The notes beneath the pieces were generated by a model, which was given only the letters and a program-made list of their open reading frames with translations, had not been told where the DNA came from and searched no databases. A program made the position numbers and the translations under genes. Below, in pieces: positions 38,404 to 48,852 of a DNA stretch of 64,000 bases. The stretch is from Arenicellales bacterium. GTDB lineage: Bacteria > Pseudomonadota > Gammaproteobacteria > Arenicellales > JAJDZL01. Location of the stretch: assembly GCA_958295885.1 (NCBI GenBank), contig OY282380.1, positions 1,612,001 through 1,676,000 of the forward strand, in the 5' to 3' direction. Position 1 is the first letter of the stretch; the number at the start of each line of letters is the position of its first letter.

Positions 38404-38739
38404 AGACGATCAACTAAAGGCAATCTTAGTCTGACGGCGGATTTCGGAGCCAGCACGATTCGGGGCATGATTGATGAACTCGAATACAGAACAGATTCTG
38501 CAAGTTCTTTCGCTCCTCTCTCAAGCACCCAAGCGATCATCAACAATGGCGCAATAAATGGAAACCAGTTCACTGCGGATCTTGACGTATCAGGACCGGA
38601 TTTTTCTGCCGATGGTGAAATGTCCGGTGCATTCTACGGCTCGTCAGCAGAAGAAGTTGGTGGCGTGATCAAGACTACGTCAACCACCAATTCCATTGGC
38701 ATTGGCTGGTTCGGCGGCAGTCGTGAAAATGATGAGTAA
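38404..38739 (+). pseudogene. C-terminal fragment of a TbpB-like surface lipoprotein
   Basis: The open frame here reads GNLSLTADFGASTIRGMIDE and later DFSADGEMSGAFYGSSAEEV, GGVIKTTSTTNSIGIGWFGG, ending SRENDE. This strand-rich pattern with the GxFYGxxAxEVGG and final FGG motif is the C-terminal beta-barrel repeat of transferrin-binding-protein-B-like, Slam-dependent lipoproteins. No signal peptide, lipobox or N-terminal domain is present; upstream is the decayed IS1380 element. A Slam-type gene follows 26 bp later, supporting the identity. The gene is therefore a 5'-truncated remnant. Confidence 0.7.
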
Positions 38740-38765
38740 ATCACCTTCACAGCGTTAGTATTGTC

Positions 38766-40085
38766 ATGCGTGCTGTCATGCGTGTTGCAGCAGCGGTCCT
38801 TTTACTGGCCGCTGCCGCAATACATGCAGATTCGGACGTATCTACCAATGCTGCTGAAATCGAGGTTTCGGACCTGCAGGCTGCTCGGCTGCTGATTGCA
38901 GCTGACAGACTGCAGGACGCGCATGTTTTCCTCGAACGTGCGCAGCCGCAGAATGAAGAAGAATGGATCGAGCGCCTGTTCCTGCTTGGAAGCATTGAGA
39001 TGCGTCTTGGGTTGGCAGAGAATGCTGAAAGCCGATTCGAAACCATACTTGAACGTCATCCTGACTTGGCTCGGGTGCAGCTGGAACTCGCTGTTGCCTA
39101 TTACGCATTGGGAATCGACGACAAGGCAAAACTCCATTTCAAATCAACGCTTACTGAAAATCTGCCTTTCTCAGTCGAAAGCACTGTCAAGGAATTTCTG
39201 CGGCGAATTGATACTCGCAAGCCCTGGTCGGCTTTCTTTTCATTTTCAATGCTGCCAGAATCCAATGCGCTGAGACGTTCCGATGTTACAGTCGTATCAA
39301 TCGGTGGTCTGCCGTTTGAACTGGATCAGGATTCAAGACCTTCTTCGGGAGTGGGGCTGCTGTTTTCCGGCGGTGTGTCGCACTCGACGATTCTTGCCGA
39401 CAATCTACGCGGTTTGGTTGCGGTATCCGGAGCTACGAAAATGTATGAAAATACCGAATTGAACGATGTCACCATAGTCGCTGACCTAGGCTTGTCACAG
39501 CAATTTGGAAGCAAGAGCATGTCGGAGGGTCTTCGGTTTGGCCGGCAGTGGATTGGAGGCAAACGCTTCCGTCGGATTTTTGGAGTCTGGACGCAATTTC
39601 GTTGGCAGAAGTCCAGGTCAGTCGAGTTCGAGCTGCCGGTCAGTGTGGAATATTATAGGTATGCCACCCAAAGCTATCAGGACGGGGTCGAATTTTCGGT
39701 TGCGCCCAGGTTCGATTTTGCGATCAATGACCGCACTCTGGTTGGAGTGTAGCCGCGCGTGGAATTCATCGGGGCGAAGAACGCTCATCACCAAAAACAC
39801 GTTGTTGGAATCGGGTTCGGATTCAATAAGTCTTTTGAGAGCGGTTTATCCATTTCACTGAATCCTTCCTTTCACCGGAAACGACACGCGGCGAACGACC
39901 CATTGTTCGGTGTGAGACGTTTGGATGAACAGTTCATTTTCAGTGTCGGTTTCTCTCATCAAGCATTTCGGTATAAAGGATTCGTGCCTCAATTCAGCTA
40001 TGTTTACGAACAGAACCAATCCAATATTCCAGTGAACGAATATCAGAATCAGGGCTTGAACATTAACATTTCCCGCGAGTTTTGA
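38766..40085 (+). pseudogene. Slam-type surface lipoprotein assembly modifier, interrupted by one in-frame TAG
   Basis: Slam proteins are outer-membrane barrels that move lipoproteins such as TbpB to the cell surface. The frame from ATG 38766 has a signal peptide (about 1-22), TPR-like helices (LEVRLGLAEN-type, about 45-120: LARVQLELAVAYYALGIDDK), then the barrel start RKPWSAFFSF..., with VVSIGGLPFELDQDSRPSSG. TAG at 39750-39752 interrupts, and the same frame continues without shift into FGVRRLDEQFIFSVGFSHQA, FRYKGFVPQFSYVYEQNQSN and ends ISREF at 40085. Read through, the product would be 439 aa, near the normal size. The mutation looks recent. Confidence 0.82.
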
Positions 40086-40109
40086 TGAAGCTGCGCGGAA
40101 TTGGCTGTG

Positions 40110-40760
40110 TATTTGGATTTTGGCACCAAGATCATGGCCAAGTGTCGAAGCTCCTTGCGGTGGATCAAGCGCACGACAAAAGCGGGTCTCGGAAACCACA
40201 GCCGGGCATTCGCTACAGGCGAAATCGCAGTGGATTGAACATGTTGTGGAATGGGAGCAGCGTCTGATGGATCAGAGTCAGCGACGCATCCTTAAAGGTG
40301 AGACGAATACGCATGATGAGAAGATCTTTTCCATCTGAACATACTCGGTGTTGCTGCAAAGGCAAGGCAGGTCTGCCGGTAGAATTGGGTGTGCCGGTGG
40401 CGATCGTCTGAAATCAGCATCAGTTTGTGTTCGATCATCAGATTCTTTGGACTGAATCTGATGTGAAAGTGACGGTGCCGCTGTTGCAGGCCTGTCGGCA
40501 GAACTATTCGAATTTATAAGGCTGCAGTATTGATTGAGGTTTTCACAGTCCTTCGAATCGGCAGCGTCTAGATGCTCTTTTTTGGTTGAATGCATTGCCA
40601 GAAAAGTCGGCTGAGTCAAGCGGAACAGGTGCTCGACCCTATCTGAAATCGCCTTTAGGCTGCGCCGAGAGCGCAGCGACAGGGAGGAGCGTACCCACCA
40701 TCGGAGAATTCGCTGCGGTGCACCCCTGGAAGTCTCTCCAAACTTGGTCATAATGACAAT
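40110..40760 (+). pseudogene. Decayed ISNCY-type transposase relic
   Basis: Family phrases survive in scattered frames: LKGETNTHDEKIFSI (about 40278-40336), then in another frame CKGKAGLPVELGVPVAIV, a stop, NQHQFVFDHQILWTESDVKV and TVPLLQACRQNYSNL (to about 40518), and GCSID, a stop, GFHSPSNRQRLDALF (about 40520-40580). This is the order EKxFSIFExHT / KGKxGxPVELG / DQHQF / GCSFDKGFHS of ISNCY transposases. Several stops and shifts show it is long dead. Confidence 0.7.
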
Positions 40761-41311
40761 TGTGATCGGTTATCAAGTTGACTTCTCTTCAATGTTTTCA
40801 CTTGAGGCTAGAATGATTTTCAAAAAACAGCTGTTTTGGACAGGCGCCAGATAAGTAAACGGTGTGAATTGCCATTTGGGGCTAGCTCTGTACATCAAAT
40901 CAATCATTTACATTTTTTTCCTCGTCAATTTTGAACCCAGATAATTAAGTGAGTTATATTTATTTACCAAATTGGATTGAAAACAATGTTTCTTTAATTG
41001 CCTTAACTGCCATGTACTGCCGCTTAGGCTTAGACTGATCTTTCAATCAAAGTGCGGGATTGGTACGGATTTGCAGAATTATTCGACTGTTCCAAGTGGC
41101 ATGTAATTGATAATGACTTGAATGAGGCATGACTGCTGAAACACAAGCCCAATCAAACATTCTGAAGCTGAACTAAAACAGCCAAAAATTATTTTAGAGT
41201 GTCTTGAATTTCGGATTCTTATTCGGAAACATGCTATTTCTCTTCTAGAAATTTTAATCTGGCATGTATGCTACAAAAAACGCCCACCAAAATTGACAAT
41301 GCGAGAATAAC
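40761..41311. other. AT-rich gap before uvrA, no gene
   Basis: No coding frame of note. It contains the 14 bp palindrome AAAACAGCTGTTTT at 40824-40837, which does not match the gammaproteobacterial LexA box spacing. No convincing SOS box was found ahead of uvrA. Confidence 0.5.
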
Positions 41312-44300
41312 TTGACAGAACAGAAATTTAGCTACGGCGGGAAGAGCTTCAAAATTCGGGGAGCAAGACAGAATAACCTGAAAAACTTCGATTTGGATAT
41401 GCCGCTGGGGGAAATGACAGTGGTTACGGGTGTCAGTGGATCTGGAAAATCGTCTCTTGCGTTTGACACCATCTATTCGGAAGGACAGAGGCGATACGTT
41501 CAGACCTTCTCTCCGTACGCTCGCCAATTCTTAGCGCGTAAGGATCGACCGGATGTTGAATCCATCCAAAACGTACCGCCTGCGGTAGCGATCAATCAGG
41601 TCAATCCTGTGCGAACGAGTCGATCTACAGTCGGCACGATAACGGAAATCTACGATCATCTGAAAGTGTTGTTCGCGCGCGCCGCATCTTTGCACTGCCC
41701 TGATTGCGGGAGCTTGGTGAAAAAGAATACGCCAGATCAGATTTGTGATCAGATCATTGCGGATTTTGGGTCCAGCAGTGACTCAAGAAACGATATGGTC
41801 CAAATCGTATTCGAAGTGCCCATACCTGAAAGTCTGTCTCGATCCTACGTTAAGAAACACCTTCAAAGCCTGGGATACAAACGAATGTTCAAGGGAAAAG
41901 GCAACATTCTGTATGTTGTCCAGGATAGACTCAGAGCGACATCTGAAAATTCTTCTCGACTCACTGAAGCAGTTGAGGCGGTGTTGAAAATTGTCAATTA
42001 TGAGTTTCACGTACAGCGGCTGAATCGAAAGCGTAAAGGATATGGAAAGATGCAAGGATATACCAACTTGCAGATGTGTCTGAGATGCAGGTTCGAGTTT
42101 TTCGAACCATATCCAAATTTATTTTCGTTCAATTCATCTAACGATGCCTGCAAAGAGTGTCAAGGAACGGGTAAGACACTTGGATTAGATTATGAACTTG
42201 TGATCCCGAATGATTCTTTGTCCGTTATGGAAGAAGCGATAGAGATATTCAATTCGCCCGACTGTCATGAATACTATCACGACTTGGTGGTTTGCGGAAA
42301 AGAATGCGGATTTCCACTTGAGACTCCGTGGAAAGACTTAAGCCGTGAGGATAAAGATTGGGTTATCTCGGGAGATAAAAGACATTATCGATGGCGTGGC
42401 GTTAATTCCCTATTTCGTTGGTTGAATGCGCAGAGAAATAACGTCAGAGTGCGCAAGCTTTTGTCTTGCTATGAGAGCTATGTGAACTGTCCGGAATGCG
42501 GTGGTTCTCGACTGAATCCCGAAGCGCTGTTCTGGAGATTGGGAGATGTTGTTTCATCGAACTTAAAATTTCGGAAGAATAGGAATCCGCATTTCACTAT
42601 GTCGGATCAGCAGTTTGAAGCATTGCCAGGCTGCAATATCCATGACATTGTGTCAATGCCTTTGGACCGATGTGCCAAGTTTTTTGAGATTCTCCGGTTA
42701 CCGCCGCCTTTCGATGAAGCTTCGGACCTGCTGCTGAAGGAAATTCGAACTCGTCTGCGCTACTTGGTTGAGGTTGGTGTTGGCTATCTGAGTTTAGACC
42801 GACAATCCAAATCGTTAAGTGGAGGGGAACTTCAACGAATCAATTTAACCATCGCGCTTGGCACGACTTTAACGAACACGCTGTTCGTTCTTGATGAGCC
42901 CACAATCGGTTTGCACCATAGAGATGTTGGCAAAATCATTGGCATCCTGAATCGCCTTCGCAACGCAGGAAACACTCTGCTTGTCGTAGAACATGATGAG
43001 CAGATGATTCGAGCCGCAGACAGAATTCTGGAACTCGGGCCTGGTGCTGGCGAAAGCGGCGGCAATGTAATTCACTACGGTTCATTACAACAGATCCTCA
43101 ATATCAACCAGTCAGCGACAGCCGCATACTTTAAGTCGAAAGATCGCAGTCCAAGCGAAGGACAGACCTATCGTATCGAAATTCCGCAGCACAATTTACT
43201 GTTTCCCGTGGTTGAAGTTACAGAAGATAAATCACTTGTGATTCGAAACGCCCGCCAGAATAACCTTCAGAATCTGGATGTCACAATACCGCTTTACAAA
43301 CTCGTCTGCATCACAGGTGTCAGTGGTTCCGGCAAGTCAACATTGATGGACGATGTTCTATTTCAAGGCATTCAGCGGCAGAGAGTGGGTTCAACGGAGA
43401 TTCCAGGAAAACAAGACACGATTGAAGGAATTGAAGAGATCGACGAGGTTATGATGGTAACGCAATCGGCAGTCGGCAAGACAGCTCGTTCCAATCCAGC
43501 GACCTATCTGAAAGTTCTCGGTCCGATTCGAGACATGCTTTCGAGGCATAGACTTTCCATTCACAGAAATTACAGACCCAGTCATTTCAGCTTCAATGTT
43601 GCAGGAGGTCAATGCCCGACATGCAATGGAAGCGGGTTTGAGCATATAGAAATGCAGTTTTTGAGTGACGTGTATCTGCGTTGTATTGATTGCAATGGCA
43701 CACGGTTCAAACCGGAAATTTGTGACGTTAAATTGCTGCCTGACGACGGAAGCCAAATTTCAAAATCTTTGTCGATCGTGGATATTCTTGAACTGACGGC
43801 TGAAGAGGCTATTGATTTTTTCGGGGCGAGTTCGGAAGTCGGGCAGATGCTTGAGCCTCTAGTGCGCGTCGGGTTGGAGTACATGCGGCTAGGTCAACCG
43901 ATTCCAACTTTGAGTGGAGGAGAAATACAAAGGTTGAAGCTTGCGGCTCAAATCGCGGAAAGCCAACGAGATTCAACAGTTCGACGCACGTTGTTTCTGT
44001 TGGACGAACCTACAACGGGGCTTCACTATAGTGACATCTCAAAATTGATCTCCGCTTTGCGTCAGCTCATTGAAAATGGGAATTCAGTGGTTGTCGTCGA
44101 ACATAATCTTGACTTGATCGCCAAATCGGATTGGATTATCGATTTAGGTCCTGAAGGTGGCGAACATGGCGGCGAAGTCATTGCTGAAGGCTCGCCTGCT
44201 GAACTCGTACGACGGTTCCAAACTCCAACCAGTCAAGCCCTCAAAAATTACTGTCAGTCATCCCTGGACTGCCATTCGCGGAAACTGAATCTGAATGATC

Positions 44301-46909
44301 GGGAGGATTGCTTCCACCCGGAAATCATGTTGAAAAACGCGAGGGAAAATAACTTGAAAAATATTGATTTATCGATTCCCTACAACGCGCTGACCGTAAT
44401 TACAGGTGTGAGTGGAAGCGGCAAGAGCACAGTGGCGTTCGACATAGTGTTCGCAGAAGGCCAAAGGAGATATTTGGAAACGATCAATGCTTATGCGAGA
44501 CAGTTTGTGCAGCCTGCAACTCGAGCAGATTTTGATTCCATTACCGGTTTGCCGCCCACTGTCGCAATTGAACAGCGAGTCAGTCAAGGTGGACACAAAA
44601 GCACCGTCGCTACCATGACTGAAATTTATCACTACCTTCGATTGCTGTTTGTCCGATTTGGGATTCAGTACTGTCCGAACTGTAACATTCAGATTAATCC
44701 TCAATCTGTTGAAGCTGTCGTTGATCAAATTCAGCGAAAGTATGTTGATGCGGACATCTGCCTTTTTGCACCATTAGTTATTGCGAGAAAGGGGTACCAT
44801 AAAAAAATTGCTTTTACAGCATTTAGGCGAGGCGCAAAATTTCTATTGGTTGACGGCAGAGTTGTAACCCAGGACGAATGGGACAGCTTAAACCGTTATC
44901 AGGAACATGACATAGATATGCTTGTAGGTTCGACAAAAGTTTCCAATCCGAACTCGATGAATCTCCATCACGCAGTAGAGACGGCGGGGAAGTTGGGGAA
45001 TGGGCATGTTCGAATCGCGACGAAAGCAAGCGTTGACCGCAACCAAGGTGTTGAGCTGGAGTCATACTCAACAGCTCGTTCCTGCCCGAATTGTGAGCGG
45101 TCGTTCGATAGTCTTGATCCAAGAATGTTCTCCTACAACTCAAAGCTCGGATGGTGTGAAAAGTGTACTGGAATAGGCAGCGTTCACATCGGCGATGGCA
45201 GCCTAGTAGTGCGAGAGCCTGACACTCGAATCATTTGTCCCGAGTGCAAAGGGAAAAGGCTGAATCCAGACGCGCGGGCCGTTAAATTCAAAGATTTTTC
45301 GATTGATCAAATTTCAGAAGCGGCAATTCGTGACGCAAGAAAATACTTCGAGGAACTTGAACTGACGGAACGAGAGCAATTAGCAATCCGCGATATTCGA
45401 AAAGAAATTCTTGAGCGCCTTGAGTTTCTGGAATCCGTAGGACTTGGATATCTGTCATTGGATCGCTCGGCTCCGACACTGAGTGGCGGCGAAGCACAGA
45501 GAATTCGTTTGGCTGCGAACCTTGGGTCAGGACTTTGCGGCGCCTGTTATGTTCTTGACGAACCGACAATCGGTTTGCACAGCCGAGACAATAGAAAATT
45601 GCTATCGACACTCGCAGCAATACGCGATAAGGGCAATACCATCGTCGTTGTTGAACATGATGAAGAAACCATCACTTCGGCAGATCATATCATTGATTTA
45701 GGCCCGAAGGGTGGAGCTCACGGAGGAGAAGTCATCGCATCTGGCACGGTATCTCAAGTCAAGAGTCACCCACGCTCCCTGACGGGCCGCATGCTGCGAG
45801 AACCGATTCAACATCCGCTGCCCCGTAATCGAGCTGCGCCAACGCTGACGCGAACAGCTAAAGTCCAAGGAGCAAGGCTGCACAATTTGAAAAATGTTGA
45901 TGCTGCCATTCCAGTGCAGTCCGTGGTTTGTGTGACTGGAGTCAGCGGAAGTGGAAAGAGTACGCTGGCCCGAGAAGTTTTGTACAAAAATTTGGCGGAA
46001 GCCATATCCGGCAGACGTATGCAGGATTACGATCCTGCTTGGCGACACTGTGATTCAATCGGTGGAGATCAGCATTTTCGCAGAGTGCTTGAAGTGAATC
46101 AAAAGCCGATTGGAAAAACTCCCAGGTCCTGTCCTGCAACTTATGTAAAAGTTTGGCAGGAAATACGAAATCTGTATGCTGAAACAACTGAAGCAAGAAT
46201 TCGCGGATACACTGCGAGTCGATTTTCCTTCAATGTTGAAGAGGGCAGATGTTCGTATTGTTCGGGGCAGGGTGAAATCAAAGTCGAAATGAATTTTCTC
46301 CCAGATGTTCGAGTCAGGTGCGAAGTCTGCAACGGACAACGATACAATCGAGAAACGCTTGAAGTTCCTTATCGCGGCAAGACGATTTCGGACGTTTTGA
46401 ATATGAGCATGGAGGAAGCTGAAAGCTTTTTTCATTCAATCTGGAAGCTGAGGAAAGTGTTCAAACTGTTGGTCGATGTTGGTTTGGGGTATCTCAAATT
46501 AGGTCAGCCCAGCCCGACGCTGAGCGGCGGTGAAGCACAGCGAATCAAGCTGGTTTCGGAGCTTGCAAAAGCGAAATCAGCTTTGAATGTTAAGTCCGAA
46601 ACTGCCAAACGGCTGAGAAAAACACCTAAAACTCTCTTTTTGCTGGATGAACCGACCGTAGGCTTGCATACTGCGGACGTAGAAAGGCTTATGCGCGTGA
46701 TTCATCAGCTTGCAGATGCTGGAAACACGGTCGTGATCATAGAACACAATCTGGATGTGATTGCCGAAGCGGACTGGGTGATCGATTTGGGACCAGAAGG
46801 AGGAGACCAGGGAGGTCAGATATTGTTTCAGGGTTTTCAGGAAGATTTTTTAAAGGCAGAAAACTCTCATACCGCGTTTGCCTTGCGCAGCCACTTGCGG
46901 TTGGAATGA
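41312..46909 (+). CDS. uvrA: Double-length UvrA (two UvrA units in one protein)
   Basis: UvrA is the damage-recognising ABC ATPase of nucleotide excision repair. This 1865 aa protein holds four ABC modules: Walker A GVSGSGKS motifs at about residues 40, 669, 1031 and 1543, and four signature motifs (LSGGELQRINL, LSGGEIQRLKL, LSGGEAQRIRL, LSGGEAQRIKL). Each half also has UvrA-type zinc modules (CLRCRFEF...CKEC, CPTCNGSG...CIDC; CPNCERSF...CEKC, CSYCSGQG...CEVC). So it is a head-to-tail fusion of two complete, diverged UvrA copies joined near residues 980-1010. Double UvrAs are known, for example in chlamydiae. The start is TTG at 41312. It sits among decayed mobile elements, so acquisition by transfer is possible. 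Confidence 0.93.
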   Translation: MTEQKFSYGGKSFKIRGARQNNLKNFDLDMPLGEMTVVTGVSGSGKSSLAFDTIYSEGQRRYVQTFSPYARQFLARKDRPDVESIQNVPPAVAINQVNPVRTSRSTVGTITEIYDHLKVLFARAASLHCPDCGSLVKKNTPDQICDQIIADFGSSSDSRNDMVQIVFEVPIPESLSRSYVKKHLQSLGYKRMFKGKGNILYVVQDRLRATSENSSRLTEAVEAVLKIVNYEFHVQRLNRKRKGYGKMQGYTNLQMCLRCRFEFFEPYPNLFSFNSSNDACKECQGTGKTLGLDYELVIPNDSLSVMEEAIEIFNSPDCHEYYHDLVVCGKECGFPLETPWKDLSREDKDWVISGDKRHYRWRGVNSLFRWLNAQRNNVRVRKLLSCYESYVNCPECGGSRLNPEALFWRLGDVVSSNLKFRKNRNPHFTMSDQQFEALPGCNIHDIVSMPLDRCAKFFEILRLPPPFDEASDLLLKEIRTRLRYLVEVGVGYLSLDRQSKSLSGGELQRINLTIALGTTLTNTLFVLDEPTIGLHHRDVGKIIGILNRLRNAGNTLLVVEHDEQMIRAADRILELGPGAGESGGNVIHYGSLQQILNINQSATAAYFKSKDRSPSEGQTYRIEIPQHNLLFPVVEVTEDKSLVIRNARQNNLQNLDVTIPLYKLVCITGVSGSGKSTLMDDVLFQGIQRQRVGSTEIPGKQDTIEGIEEIDEVMMVTQSAVGKTARSNPATYLKVLGPIRDMLSRHRLSIHRNYRPSHFSFNVAGGQCPTCNGSGFEHIEMQFLSDVYLRCIDCNGTRFKPEICDVKLLPDDGSQISKSLSIVDILELTAEEAIDFFGASSEVGQMLEPLVRVGLEYMRLGQPIPTLSGGEIQRLKLAAQIAESQRDSTVRRTLFLLDEPTTGLHYSDISKLISALRQLIENGNSVVVVEHNLDLIAKSDWIIDLGPEGGEHGGEVIAEGSPAELVRRFQTPTSQALKNYCQSSLDCHSRKLNLNDREDCFHPEIMLKNARENNLKNIDLSIPYNALTVITGVSGSGKSTVAFDIVFAEGQRRYLETINAYARQFVQPATRADFDSITGLPPTVAIEQRVSQGGHKSTVATMTEIYHYLRLLFVRFGIQYCPNCNIQINPQSVEAVVDQIQRKYVDADICLFAPLVIARKGYHKKIAFTAFRRGAKFLLVDGRVVTQDEWDSLNRYQEHDIDMLVGSTKVSNPNSMNLHHAVETAGKLGNGHVRIATKASVDRNQGVELESYSTARSCPNCERSFDSLDPRMFSYNSKLGWCEKCTGIGSVHIGDGSLVVREPDTRIICPECKGKRLNPDARAVKFKDFSIDQISEAAIRDARKYFEELELTEREQLAIRDIRKEILERLEFLESVGLGYLSLDRSAPTLSGGEAQRIRLAANLGSGLCGACYVLDEPTIGLHSRDNRKLLSTLAAIRDKGNTIVVVEHDEETITSADHIIDLGPKGGAHGGEVIASGTVSQVKSHPRSLTGRMLREPIQHPLPRNRAAPTLTRTAKVQGARLHNLKNVDAAIPVQSVVCVTGVSGSGKSTLAREVLYKNLAEAISGRRMQDYDPAWRHCDSIGGDQHFRRVLEVNQKPIGKTPRSCPATYVKVWQEIRNLYAETTEARIRGYTASRFSFNVEEGRCSYCSGQGEIKVEMNFLPDVRVRCEVCNGQRYNRETLEVPYRGKTISDVLNMSMEEAESFFHSIWKLRKVFKLLVDVGLGYLKLGQPSPTLSGGEAQRIKLVSELAKAKSALNVKSETAKRLRKTPKTLFLLDEPTVGLHTADVERLMRVIHQLADAGNTVVIIEHNLDVIAEADWVIDLGPEGGDQGGQILFQGFQEDFLKAENSHTAFALRSHLRLE

Positions 46910-47253
46910 CCTTTCAGTCAATGTTCTCTGCTGGCGCAGCCGTGAAGAATAATTCTGCCGTTCCAATTGGCGAAATATCGAAATGAGCCTGAGTGAGGAT
47001 TGCTCGCCAAACAAAAAATCCCAAAAAATTTGAAGCGAGGCCATAAGTGATCCAAGAACCGTTTCAGTAATTTTGATTTCCAATTTTCTGGCTCTAATCT
47101 GCATTTTTATATTCCAATCAAAGTTTCAGTCACCCATTTTCAGCATCAGGTACGTATCTTATCTTGGTGACCGCTTCGGCCATAAATCTTCTAATTCGAC
47201 GCCATAAAGCTAAAAAAGGAATATGCCTCTGAACTTGTTTCGGACAGATTCAT
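46910..47253. other. Gap after uvrA, no gene
   Basis: No recognisable coding sequence, RNA gene or clear terminator; short frames only. Its right end borders the partial rpn copy. Confidence 0.4.
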
Positions 47254-47345
47254 AGTTCACCACCCGATACGTGAAATTCATGAAATAGTCTCCAAAAATC
47301 TGCAGTACCTCAGCCGGCCAACCGTCCGTTTAATAATCTCGAAAA
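47254..47345 (-). repeat. 92 bp partial copy of the neighbouring rpn gene
   Basis: This stretch repeats 47861-47952 of the rpn gene in the same orientation with three substitutions, covering the codons for GWPAEVLQIFGDYFMNFTYR. It is a fragment, not a gene, and indicates a duplication and deletion of rpn-type sequence here. Confidence 0.9.
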
Positions 47346-47408
47346 CCGTCGAATTCAGGAAAATCAATTGCCCGATGACAATTGACAAAAACGACTTCCA
47401 GCCGAGAT

Positions 47409-48362
47409 TCAGGAGGAAACGCTTCGTCGAATTTCAGCTACGCGTTCAGCGGCCAGTCGGGTAATTCTACAGACGGCGCTGTCTCCCATTCCTTCTCGAA
47501 TCATCTCTGCGGCAATTTCTTCGCCCTTTTGTTGAATTCCTCGTTCCATTCCCTGCTGAATTAGACCTTCCCTTTCTCTTTCTAAAATTCCTTGAAACAT
47601 TGGCATGATCAGTTCGTCCTCCTTCAAAGTCTGCCGTTCGATTTGCGCTATTCGCTCCAAGGTGAACTCCTCATCGTACTGAGTCACATAGTCAATCGCC
47701 CGAGACATCAGATACTTCCGATCTTCCGCCCCGAGCCGCACGCCCATGCGATGCAGCTTCGCTACCGTCGCATCGCTCATATTCCAGACCTCACCCAGTA
47801 TAAACAAAATCGGAGCTGAAACCAATTTTGCCAGCTGTCGCTGTACTTCGGCATCACGTAAGTTCACCACCCGATACGTGAAATTCATGAAATAGTCTCC
47901 AAAGATCTGCAGCACCTCAGCCGGCCAACCGTCCGTATAATAATCTCGAAACTGCAACGGCACGTTCCAGGCTTTCTGGCTACCATGGTAGACCAACAAT
48001 GGAAACACCGGCGCCCGCCGCTGGGTCTTGTCCTGCTCTTGGCGGGCATAGATGCGAACTTGATACTCCGCAATTTGCCGCATCAGATCCGGCTCCTTGT
48101 AACTTTTGTGCTCAATCAGAAAGATGATCCGCAGTTTCTGCTTCGGGTCCTTCTTTAAGTTGACCGAAGCGACCAAGTCGGTTTTTTTCTCTTTCAGCGG
48201 CGATTCAAAATAACTGAACGGCTCCCAATTCAGAGTCGCCCAGTCCAAAGCGTTGTATTGCCGCTCGGTTAAAACCATCTGCAGCAACTCCCGACAATAG
48301 GCGTCGTTCGAGTATACGTCTCGAAATATGCCATCATGTATAGAATGCTTACTGGTACTCAT
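47409..48362 (-). CDS. Rpn-family recombination-promoting nuclease / putative transposase
   Basis: Rpn proteins are PD-(D/E)XK nucleases, formerly annotated as transposase_31, that stimulate RecA-independent recombination. The 317 aa protein begins with HDGIFRDVYSNDAYCRELLQ, the conserved N-terminal phrase; the catalytic core is KKTDLVASVNL (Asp) and LRIIFLIEHKSYKEPDLMRQ (ExK). LPLLVYHGSQKAW-like and DYYTDGWPAEVLQIFGDYF segments follow, and the C-terminus is a charged helix with QQGMERGIQQKGEEIAAEMI. It appears intact, with stop and start in frame. A 92 bp piece of it recurs just downstream. Confidence 0.88.
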   Translation of the reverse strand: MSTSKHSIHDGIFRDVYSNDAYCRELLQMVLTERQYNALDWATLNWEPFSYFESPLKEKKTDLVASVNLKKDPKQKLRIIFLIEHKSYKEPDLMRQIAEYQVRIYARQEQDKTQRRAPVFPLLVYHGSQKAWNVPLQFRDYYTDGWPAEVLQIFGDYFMNFTYRVVNLRDAEVQRQLAKLVSAPILFILGEVWNMSDATVAKLHRMGVRLGAEDRKYLMSRAIDYVTQYDEEFTLERIAQIERQTLKEDELIMPMFQGILEREREGLIQQGMERGIQQKGEEIAAEMIREGMGDSAVCRITRLAAERVAEIRRSVSS

Positions 48363-48852
48363 TCTTCAATCGTCAGTTTCAGCTAGCTGTTGTGGAGAAG
48401 ACAACTGTTATATGCCAGTGGGATTCGAAGCCCATTGGCAAGCGACATTTGCAATGCCCTTCGAAATGTCATCCCTCGGTTTCCTAGTGTTCCATCAATT
48501 CGTTCTCCGCTGTCAAGCGGGCCCGACCAGAATCGTGCGACTGTAGGGACATACAGTCGAAGATAATCTTCAATTCACTAATCTATTCAATGAATTAAGT
48601 CAATTATATACGACCAAGTGACGAACTGGAGCCAAGAAAACGTCACAGGTAAGCATTCACTTCATCCGTGATTGAGGTGTCATTTACGACCCGCGTTGAT
48701 TGCAATTCAATCTTCAGGGCAGCACCAATTCGAAAATCAAATTGCGGGTCATCGTCAGCTTGCGACGAACCGACTCGGTCAAGGCCGTATTTTACTTGGA
48801 TCAAGTTTTGCAGGACAGGCAGTCTGGTCTGGTCTGAGCGGTTTGCATGAAA
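48363..48852. other. Gap between rpn and the DUF4338 relic, no gene
   Basis: No convincing gene. Short frames of about 60 aa on the plus strand are not recognised. The sequence may be remnants of mobile DNA. Confidence 0.4.

Noticed and set aside
39750..39752. TAG recoded as an amino acid
   Set aside because: TAG ends intact genes here, for example hisF and tatC, and the neighbouring relics also carry frameshifts; decay is simpler.
40824..40837. Palindrome AAAACAGCTGTTTT as a LexA box for uvrA
   Set aside because: It lacks the CTGT-N8-ACAG spacing and lies nearly 500 bp from the start.
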